From positions 1 through 14,543 of the forward strand of contig VFIW01000193.1 in assembly GCA_006386115.1 (NCBI GenBank): a DNA stretch of 14,543 nucleotides, written 5' to 3'. Source of the stretch: Globisporangium splendens. Its lineage: Eukaryota > Oomycota > Peronosporomycetes > Pythiales > Pythiaceae. Each line of letters starts with the position of its first letter. Position 1 is the stretch's first letter. Both the position numbers and the translations under genes were made by a program. Below, piece after piece: positions 8,050 to 14,159 of the stretch. Under the pieces are notes generated by a model, which was not told the DNA's origin, made no database searches, and saw only the letters and a program-made list of their open reading frames with translations.

Positions 8050-8060
8050 GCTAAATGAGG
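8050..8060 (-). promoter_or_regulatory. possible initiator (Inr) of the carboxypeptidase gene
   Basis: On the minus strand, CCTCATTTAGC lies about 25 nt before the ATG at 8029. CTCATTT fits the core of the oomycete initiator (YCAYTYY preceded by GC/CT). The implied 5' UTR is short, as is usual in these organisms. Confidence 0.35.
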
Positions 8061-8334
8061 CTGCTACTGCATTGGATATCACAGCTCCCTCACCTCTCAG
8101 TTCCAGTTTGGTCCTTTCAGTGCGTGGAGAGATTTTCCCTGCGTGCGCGTGGAATGATTCGTCCAACTTTCGAAACGCGTCTTATCAGCGCACTTGATTA
8201 CCGACTTGGTTCAAAGACCTTTTTCTACGGTTCATCCGGCCATTATCATCACGAAGTAAAACACCGGTAACTAACATTTTGTGCAATTTGAAGATCAGTC
8301 TGCGCCTTGTAATTTTCAACACTCGAGATTATGG

Positions 8335-8698
8335 TGGTCCACTACCCTGAGGAGCACTCATACTCTCGCGGTTCATTGATGATAAACTCGTGTTCAGTCA
8401 CACTCAATGAACAGTGTTGGAAGTGGTGACATATCTTCGGATCCTTTCGAAACGAATCATGGTTCCGATTGATATCCACAGCCATTTCAGCCAGTCACGA
8501 GGCAATCACAGTCGTGTTGAGTCACAAGGATGATGATCAACCATGCGCTGTGTGACGATGCAATTTGAGATGCCTATAGTGTGATTACGGTGCAATCAGC
8601 TGCCGTCTGCGCCTCACCGCACCTAGACGTTCCAAAACCCTAGCCCAGAATCCAGAAGTTCTGGATCAGAACCACCACCAGACACTTACACACCCGAC
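8335..8698 (+). repeat. 364-bp direct repeat, copy 2
   Basis: Identical to 4326-4689, same orientation, 4009 bp from start to start. It lies about 305 bp upstream of the carboxypeptidase start. As with copy 1, a minus-strand gene begins just to its left. The flanking bases show no clear target-site duplication. Confidence 0.95.
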
Positions 8699-9025
8699 AT
8701 TCAACTCTGAGCGGAGGCTCAAAGGAGTCATCGTGTCAGAATCCGACGTTCTTTGTGACCCACATACAGTGCATTCCTTGATGATGCATCGGTTGAGTGC
8801 ATTATCAGCGTTGCATACATCCTTTTCAAACATTCTTGAAACGAATTGCTGTCAACAAATGCTCGTGTCATGAATCGTTCACCCAAATCAAATAGCATTG
8901 ATGAGTCTCACTGTGAGGCGTGCTCCAACCCTATCCCGATCTGCACAGGTGGCGCGTTGCAATAGACCTAGCTGAAGTAACCAATCTCATATCATCGTCG
9001 TGCATTGATGACGCGGAGCACTCTC
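8699..9025. other. gene-free spacer
   Basis: No ORF of note, no clear repeat and no RNA gene. The sequence is moderately AT-rich and joins copy 2 of the 364-bp repeat to the first telomere-like tract. Confidence 0.5.
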
Positions 9026-9515
9026 TAGGGTTTAGGGTTTAGATGCTGTCCTGTTTTAAAACGAACCCCACAAATTTCGTAGAAATTTGAGGGGTTATGT
9101 TTTCAAATATGGACAGCAACATGCCGCTATCCACAAATCCGTCTGAGGTCTAGTTCTCGAGATATTACGAAAAATCTTCAACATTGTCTCATATCTCAAA
9201 ATCTGACCCCACGATCTCTCTCAAAATATCACCATCGAATTCTACGCCTTTGAAAACCCCATATCCGAAAGTTTTAGAAAAGTTAGGTATCTGGTGCTGA
9301 GCTATGGCCATCCATTCATTTCTGCTACCTACTGGATTAGGCTATATCGAAAGTATTGACTTCTGCTATATCGAGTACTGAGTTAGGCAATGTGAAGAGT
9401 ATTGAATTAAGCTATCAAAATGTAATGTTTTAGGACATCTTGATCTCTTGATTTATGACATATATTATGTACTGAAGTAAGCCATCTTGAGTAATGGTTT
9501 AGGACATAATACGAG
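9026..9515 (+). repeat. telomere-repeat/hairpin element, copy A
   Basis: It begins with a short TTTAGGG tract (9026-9040), then a long imperfect hairpin from GATGCTGTCC (9042) to GGACAGCAAC (about 9111-9120). The hairpin core is AACCCC-A-CAAATTTC, GTA loop, GAAATTTG-A-GGGGTT at 9064-9096. About 200 bp of sequence shared with copies B and C follows, then degenerate ~23-bp tandem repeats (9330-9515). It is more diverged from B and C in the hairpin than those are from each other. It carries no conserved protein frame. Confidence 0.8.
9330..9515 (+). repeat. degenerate 22-25-bp tandem repeat
   Basis: Eight consecutive units of 24, 22, 24, 23, 25, 22, 22 and 24 bp fit a loose consensus TAYTGANTTANGCTATATCG (starts near 9330, 9354, 9376, 9400, 9423, 9448, 9470 and 9492). 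The same ladder is present in copy B from about 12717, and its first units are visible in copy C to the window end. Confidence 0.65.
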
Positions 9516-9724
9516 TTGTTTCTAGGACACACAGTGTGCCCACCCAGGATCGAACATGGATTGATTGAGAATGTTCCCAAAGCATTGAGTGATACAAAAT
9601 ATCGTGTTGGTCTTGGCTACACAGTGTATTATTTATTTCAACTACACATGTTTTTATTGATATAGGTTATATGAACGATTTGGAATGATTCCTGCATTGG
9701 TTGTACACCCCGAGGGTACAATGA
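9516..9724. other. spacer between element A and promoter cassette
   Basis: No gene. Most of 9516-9650 has no counterpart in the second module, where the corresponding gap is much shorter, so it is either an insertion here or a deletion there. CACACAGTGTG at about 9527 is a small palindrome. Confidence 0.4.
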
Positions 9725-10017
9725 CGGTGACGACAAATCATTTGGTCCTCGTGCATTGCGTGGACATTCTAATTGACTTGATAAATGACTATCCACATAA
9801 CGTATCGATTAGAATTCTGTCTTCAAGTTGCACCTGATTGGCTGGTTTGTAAATCATGCAGCGTGTGACACAGACAGAAGTTCAACGTGTGTAAAAATAC
9901 GCAATTGAAGTTGCATCTGAATGGCGACAGTGGACACGATAAAGCGTGTGACACAAACAGAGGATATGACAATGCGAAAGTTTTCTTCTTCTTCTTTTAT
10001 TCATTTCCCAATTCGCG
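9725..10017 (+). promoter_or_regulatory. conserved upstream cassette, copy 1
   Basis: This sequence is highly similar to 12924-13155, except for an extra ~62 bp here (about 9771-9833). It contains the motif GCGTGTGACACANACAGA twice (9861-9878 and 9944-9961), a pyrimidine run (TTTTCTTCTTCTTCTT) at about 9981-9996, and the start-proximal TCATTTCCCAATTCG. It directly abuts the ATG of the 522-codon gene and is therefore taken as its promoter. Confidence 0.7.
10001..10015 (+). promoter_or_regulatory. Inr/FPR-like core promoter of the 522-codon gene
   Basis: TCATTTC fits the oomycete initiator YCAYTYY exactly, and CAATTCG follows at once as an FPR-like element. The ATG is only 17 nt after the start of the Inr, which implies an unusually short 5' UTR. 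The same arrangement is kept at 13139-13153 in the second cassette. Confidence 0.6.
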
Positions 10018-11586
10018 ATGGAAGCTCTTCGGTATTCTCAGGCTGCAAGGGGAGGGCCTGACACGTCCTACGACATCGACTATGTCGAGATCACGGGACC
10101 GCCCAAATTTCTCGAGGAAATAACGAAGCTCGAGTTTACCGTCGGAACATTCAAACACGCTATTTCCAAGACAAAGGATGACTACCTGTTGGTCGCGTAC
10201 CAGCCGGGATACGTTTACGCCAAGGTTACGGAGGAGCAGCGGACGAGTATCGTCCGTGGCCTTTCTTGGCACTTTCGAGTGACGTTGGAGAAAAGCCTCG
10301 ATCCCACAGTGCTGCTCAAGAGTGTGACTCGTCGGATCACGTCAGCCGGGCTCGTCATGCTCCTTGCCGATTACGCCGAGCTGAGCGAAATCGTCTACAT
10401 CAACTACGGGATGAAGGCTGATTTTAATGACTACTCATGGCTGAGCAGCCTTCCACCGCAGTGCAAGGTGACGGTCGATGTCGGCGTCGATGATGTTTGT
10501 ACCATTGGAGACCACGCGGTTCTTTGTCGCTTTACCGGTGGTCCGATGATCGACCACATCTATCGGAACTATGAGCTGTTCACTGTACTTCAGTTCGGTG
10601 AAGGGTTGGCGTTTGGTACGTGTGTGATGAATGCCCGACGTAACAATCCGACTCAAATGGTGAAGGCTCGAGTGTATTCGAAGATTGTACACTCTCTGAA
10701 GGCGAATGTGCAAGCTGAATTTGGACCAAGCCCGCGCAAAATGAAGATCCTCCGTCGTTATGAGAACTACTACAAGCGCATTCCGGTGGCATACCTTCGC
10801 GACATTTCTACGTGTGAAGATTTGCGTACTGAGATTCGCCTCCGGATGCGATCTTTCGATACCTTGATTGCTGATTTTGAGAAGTGGCGCACCCAAGTTT
10901 ACTCACGATTGGAATTTCGACGAATGTCGCTGCCTGAGATCATGTATTCAATGCCGCAGATTCTCGACTGGGCAAAATCGAAGAACGTGTTCCAGGGCAA
11001 TAACAATGTTGGTTGTTCGCGCCTGCAAGTCCAATTGTACCACATCCTGAATAATTCGCATGGATACGCAGGCATGGGTTCGGTGGCGAGCATTAACAAG
11101 TCGCGAGAATTGATTGCCCAAGCCTCCCAGTTTTACCAAGCCAAGCGAGCGAGTGATGGGTATGCTTTTGGATATGCACGAAACGACACTGTCGACGAGG
11201 TGATTGAAGTGATGAGCGATTCTGAAGAAGAGGAATCCAAGATGGACGTTGATGCGGGTTATGTTCAAATTGTTAACCCAGTGGAAGTGATCGATTTGAT
11301 CAATGATGAAGTTTATGACGACAGTAGTGGTGATGACGAAGGCGAACTATCTGAAGATTCAAGTGAACGTCGTCAACGTTATGCGCCGGTTCCCCCTGCC
11401 AGGCTTCGCGCTGATGTCGAGCGTCATTTGTTCATTGTGCAAGAAGGGCGTGCCCAGAAGTTCAACGTGCGCACCACTGGTGGAAGTATTTGGGCGCGTG
11501 CCGCGACGAGGGAGAGCCTGATCGATCGCGTTGTCGAAGACCTTGGAGAGAACTGGCGTGAGTATGTGATGATGGTAGGGTGGTAA
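10018..11586 (+). CDS. uncharacterised protein with two SUMO-interacting-type motifs
   Basis: The product is 522 residues, a single exon, of no family that I recognise. The first ~385 residues look globular and soluble, without signal peptide or membrane span. The segment KMKILRRYENYYKRIPVAYLRDI (241-263) is strongly basic and aromatic. Then comes an acidic, probably disordered stretch: DEVIEVMSDSEEEE (393-406) and PVEVIDLIND (421-430) followed by YDDSSGDDEGELSEDSSE (433-450). Both are hydrophobic cores followed by acidic/serine residues, the pattern of SUMO-interacting motifs. A short C-terminal folded piece (465-522) ends in VMMVGW. A nuclear or SUMO-linked role is inference. The start is supported by the adjoining core promoter and by conservation of the first residues in the second module (M-E-x-x-x-Y-S-x-A-A). 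AATAAA lies 39 bp after the stop. Confidence 0.8.
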   Translation: MEALRYSQAARGGPDTSYDIDYVEITGPPKFLEEITKLEFTVGTFKHAISKTKDDYLLVAYQPGYVYAKVTEEQRTSIVRGLSWHFRVTLEKSLDPTVLLKSVTRRITSAGLVMLLADYAELSEIVYINYGMKADFNDYSWLSSLPPQCKVTVDVGVDDVCTIGDHAVLCRFTGGPMIDHIYRNYELFTVLQFGEGLAFGTCVMNARRNNPTQMVKARVYSKIVHSLKANVQAEFGPSPRKMKILRRYENYYKRIPVAYLRDISTCEDLRTEIRLRMRSFDTLIADFEKWRTQVYSRLEFRRMSLPEIMYSMPQILDWAKSKNVFQGNNNVGCSRLQVQLYHILNNSHGYAGMGSVASINKSRELIAQASQFYQAKRASDGYAFGYARNDTVDEVIEVMSDSEEEESKMDVDAGYVQIVNPVEVIDLINDEVYDDSSGDDEGELSEDSSERRQRYAPVPPARLRADVERHLFIVQEGRAQKFNVRTTGGSIWARAATRESLIDRVVEDLGENWREYVMMVGW

Positions 11587-11624
11587 GAACTGATCTGTTA
11601 CCAGTATCTTAGATGACTGAAGCG

Positions 11625-11630
11625 AATAAA
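11625..11630 (+). terminator. polyadenylation signal-like AATAAA
   Basis: AATAAA lies 39 bp downstream of the TAA of the 522-codon gene, a plausible place for its polyadenylation signal. Confidence 0.35.
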
Positions 11631-12070
11631 ATCACGAAATTTTGGGATTAATGAGTTTGATGCGATGACACTAATGGTTCTGTCTGGTGGTGAGATCGAC
11701 TGTGTTGACGTGTGAATTGACTTGTAGACAGGCGCGTAGAGAGGTGTACAGACAAAAATGAGTCAGTCTACCGGTGTGTCAGACAGGGTTGCCATGTGAA
11801 TAAAAGAGGCTTTGTCTGCTGATGAGACAGAGAAGATTATGCTTTGACGTTGTTTCCTAACCGCGAACGTGTGTATCCAAGGAATAATCCCATCCGTCTG
11901 ACATTGTAACGACTGATACGTACTAAGCAACCTCGGTGGTGATCTCTCCGGCAACTTAACTCAGTCTAGGCTTAGAGGAGCGCTTCCCTTGCGGGAGACG
12001 TATAGAGCACCAGTCTGACCTGTGGCTCCAACCCCAATGCAGAGCTTATACACGACAATTACCGCAAGGA
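11631..12070. other. gene-free spacer
   Basis: No supported gene. Around 11965-12035 the text has tRNA-like fragments (a small CTTCCC/GGGAG hairpin and a GTGGCTCCAACCCC piece), but no cloverleaf can be drawn. Confidence 0.4.
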
Positions 12071-12072
12071 CA

Positions 12073-12147
12073 ACGTCAGTGTGCACCAAATGTGGTTTGA
12101 AAATCCTGCTTCATCACAGGTGCTCTACCGTTGAGCGACAAATCACA
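12073..12147 (-). pseudogene. degenerate tRNA-like sequence
   Basis: On the minus strand there is a good D-arm (GCTC-AACGGTA-GAGC) and an anticodon stem CCTGT/GCAGG, but its loop has only six bases. Only a TTCAAAC fragment remains of the T-arm, without a pairing stem. An acceptor-like TGATTTG can pair with CAAACCA at six of seven positions if the T-arm is ignored. It is best read as a broken tRNA gene or tRNA-derived SINE head beside the better one at 12159-12230. Confidence 0.4.
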
Positions 12148-12158
12148 TTCAGAATTAT

Positions 12159-12230
12159 GTGCCAGGCGGGATTTGAACCCGCGCCACCTGTGTAGAACAC
12201 TGGCGCTCTAACCATTTGAGCGACTGGCAC
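12159..12230 (-). tRNA. tRNA-Arg(TCT)-like gene
   Basis: The minus strand folds as a cloverleaf: acceptor GTGCCAG/CTGGCAC (7 of 7 pairs), D-arm GCTC/GAGC, anticodon arm CCAGT/ACAGG with one A-A mismatch, 4-base variable region, and T-arm GCGGG-TTCAAAT-CCCGC (5 of 5 pairs). The loop GTTCTAC gives anticodon TCT, which reads AGA (Arg). The discriminator base is A. The mismatch in the anticodon stem and G at position 32 are unusual, so it may be a recent pseudogene or the head of a tRNA-derived SINE. Confidence 0.6.
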
Positions 12231-12273
12231 ATATGAAAATAGCGTCATGTAATATCATCTAGCATTTCATTTT

Positions 12274-12355
12274 TATATCTATATCTATATCTATATCTAT
12301 ATCTATATCTATATCTATATCTATATCTATATCTATCTATCATATCTATATTTAT
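12274..12355 (+). repeat. (TATATC)n microsatellite
   Basis: About ten nearly perfect TATATC hexamers run from 12274 to about 12335, then degenerate. The array abuts the telomere-like tract. Confidence 0.95.
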
Positions 12356-12356
12356 C

Positions 12357-12428
12357 TAGGGTTTAGGGTTTAGGGTTTATGGTGAGGGTTTAGGGTTTAG
12401 GGTTTAGGGTTTAGGGTTTAGGGTTTAG
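12357..12428 (+). repeat. interstitial telomere-like TTTAGGG array
   Basis: About nine TTTAGGG units, with one variant (TTTATGGTGAGGG) in the middle. TTTAGGG is the telomeric unit of oomycetes. The G-rich strand reads rightwards and unique DNA follows, so this is not a chromosome end as drawn. Confidence 0.9.
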
Positions 12429-12890
12429 ATGCTGTCCCGTTTGAAAACTAGCCACACAAATTTCGTAGAAATTTGTGGGGGTATGTTTTCAACGACGGGC
12501 AGCATCTCGGCGAAAACGAGAAATCTGCTGAAATTTTACTTTTTGAGATATAACGAAAAAACTGAAAAAATGTCGCATTGCACAAAAACAAGCCACACAA
12601 TCTTTCTCAAAATCTCACCATCGTTTTCTACGCCATTGAAAACCCCATATCCGAAAGTTTTAGAAACGAGAAGTTTTTGGTGCCGAGCTATCGCCATCCA
12701 TTTAATTTTGAAATGTACTGGATTAAGCTATATCGAAAGTATTGACTTATGCTATATCGAGTACTGAGTTAGGAAATATTTGAAGTATTGACTTAAGCTA
12801 TAAAATATAATGATTTAGGACATATCAATCTATTGATTTATGACATTTATAATGTAATGAAGTAAGCCATTTTGTGCAATAGGTAGCCTA
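12357..12890 (+). repeat. telomere-repeat/hairpin element, copy B
   Basis: Same order as copy A: TTTAGGG array, then a hairpin from GATGCTGTCCCG (12428) to CGGGCAGCATC (about 12506), with inner stem ACAAATTTC-GTA-GAAATTTGT. The shared 200-bp body and the ~23-bp tandem ladder from about 12717 follow. The hairpin is nearly identical to copy C. A 112-codon frame (12429-12767) runs through it but is broken in copy C, so it is not treated as a gene. Confidence 0.8.
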
Positions 12891-12923
12891 TAACATGCAT
12901 TATTTGGACTCCCAAAAGGAAGA

Positions 12924-13155
12924 GTGACGACGACGACAAATCATTTGATCCTCGTGTATTGAGTGGACATTCTGATTGGCTGCTTTGTAAATCAGGCTGC
13001 GTGTGACACAAACAGAAGTTCAACGTGTACAAAAATACGCACTTGAAGTTTCATCTGAATGGCGACAGTGGACATGATGAAGCGTGTGACACATACAGAG
13101 CTTATGACAATGCGAAAGTTTTCTTCTTCTTCTACCATTCATTTTCCAATTCGCG
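12924..13155 (+). promoter_or_regulatory. conserved upstream cassette, copy 2
   Basis: Homologous to 9725-10017. It keeps both GCGTGTGACACANACAGA motifs (12999-13016 and 13082-13099) with the same 83-bp spacing, the TTTTCTTCTTCTTCT run, and TCATTTTCCAATTCG just before an ATG at 13156. Confidence 0.7.
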
Positions 13156-13278
13156 ATGGAAAGCAACAAGTACTCTGAAGCGGCAGCGCATGTATATTCG
13201 AAATACTCAGCAGGTTCGTATGAGACTTGTGCAGATGTGGGATTGTGCTCCGCCTGCTTGAGCTACCAATATTCCTGA
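13156..13278 (+). pseudogene. 40-codon ORF behind the second cassette (truncated paralogue start?)
   Basis: The first residues M-E-S-N-K-Y-S-E-A-A resemble M-E-A-L-R-Y-S-Q-A-A of the 522-codon gene, in both sequence and distance from the promoter. The frame then diverges completely, with several Cys residues near the end, and stops at TGA 13276-13278. It may be a dead copy, a tiny gene using the same promoter, or the first exon of a gene whose intron I cannot define. No part of the 522-codon gene beyond the first ~12 codons was found downstream. Confidence 0.4.
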
Positions 13279-14007
13279 TGTGAGCAAGTCGAAGCATGAC
13301 ATTGGTGACTGATGCATGGAAGGCAACAGCAACGAGTGTGATATGAGTGTTAGTAAACATGTAGAGTGCGAGATTGTATGAAAGTTTGTGTACCTGCGTA
13401 ACTGTAACGATGCAACACGATGTGGTACCTCCTGACATGTATACATACACTGTACCACTTCAATGATCATCGTGTCTGCGCAGACTCAATACTCATCAAC
13501 ATTTGTATACAATGTCGGACACACTTGTTTGTTGTTTGATGGAGCGCGCGAGCAACATATCATGTGTGTGAAGTAGATATGGTGACACCTCAAGTATGTA
13601 TATGGATGTGATGTTGAGAGAAGAACCACGTAAAGTGAATTTGTATGACATTATGTGAGAATAAGACTACAAACGCAAAAATGTGATGTGAATTCTAGTG
13701 TCGTACATATCGTATGGTTTGTGATGATGATACTGATGAATGTGAGTAGATGTATATTGTGTGCGCGAAGAGGAACTCACGAAGCATACAACATAAGTAG
13801 CTGAGTTGTTTGTTTGTGACTGCTGTAGTGTAGAGTGAAGTGTGATCCGTGACATGTTGTGTTGCGTGTGTAAAGAGCCGGGCAGTGTGATTGCGAGTAA
13901 ATATCCGAAAGTGGCGTGGAGTATCGTCGAGTGTTGGTGGTGTTGTGATTGTTGAAGTTTGGTATGAACAGTTGAGTATGTGTGAGTATATGAGAAGTGG
14001 GAAATGA
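13279..14007. other. gene-free, GT-rich decayed region
   Basis: The plus strand is rich in TGTG/GTGA words and poor in long frames. No homology to the 522-codon gene was seen by eye. A minus-strand frame (13695-14123) exists but has the low-complexity composition expected from this base bias. Confidence 0.4.
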
Positions 14008-14145
14008 GACATCAACGAGGGTGATCGATCGAGTTTTGTCGAAGACATCATTGAGGGTGATAAAATATATGTTGATGAAGAGAGCATCGAGGGTGATAAA
14101 AAATATTTTGTCGAAGAGAGCATCGAGGGTGAGAGAGTGAATTAG
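14008..14145 (+). repeat. 36-bp tandem repeat, in-frame
   Basis: Three and a half units of 36 bp, each with GAGGGTGAT and a GTCGAAGA/GTTGATGAAGA segment. In one plus-strand frame they read DINEGDRSSFVE, DIIEGDKIYVDE, ESIEGDKKYFVE, ESIEGERVN and then TAG. A TGA stands directly before the first unit, so as it stands this is an isolated 45-codon piece, perhaps the C-terminal end of a decayed gene. Confidence 0.6.
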
Positions 14146-14159
14146 GGTTAGTTGATAAT

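Noticed and set aside
4326..8698. reading the 364-bp repeats as LTRs of one retrotransposon carrying host genes
   Set aside because: No primer-binding site after copy 1, no polypurine tract before copy 2, no clear TG...CA ends and no target-site duplication; the interior encodes no retroelement protein.
9530..9600. tRNA-like B-box (TGTTCGATCCTGG) on the minus strand
   Set aside because: No D-arm or anticodon arm can be paired with it; a lone B-box-like string is not sufficient.
9887..10123. alternative ORF starting upstream of the 522-codon gene
   Set aside because: It runs through the pyrimidine run and core promoter and out of frame into the gene. The related frame in cassette 2 (13025-13261) is likewise promoter sequence.
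11965..12035. possible third tRNA relic on the plus strand
   Set aside because: Only a short CTTCCC/GGGAG hairpin and a T-loop-like piece are seen; no consistent cloverleaf.
12073..12147. a functional tRNA without a T-arm, as in some animal mitochondria
   Set aside because: The acceptor pairing has a mismatch, the anticodon loop has six bases and a T-loop fragment is still visible, so decay of a normal tRNA is the simpler reading.
12429..12767. 112-codon plus-strand ORF inside hairpin element B
   Set aside because: The same frame in copy C meets a stop after about 36 codons, and similarity between copies extends through non-coding parts equally. The frame is carried by the repeat, not selected.
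13695..14123. 142-codon minus-strand ORF with a 12-residue repeat
   Set aside because: The repeat comes from the 36-bp tandem array; outside it the frame is Thr/Ser/His-rich low-complexity sequence following the GT-rich plus strand.
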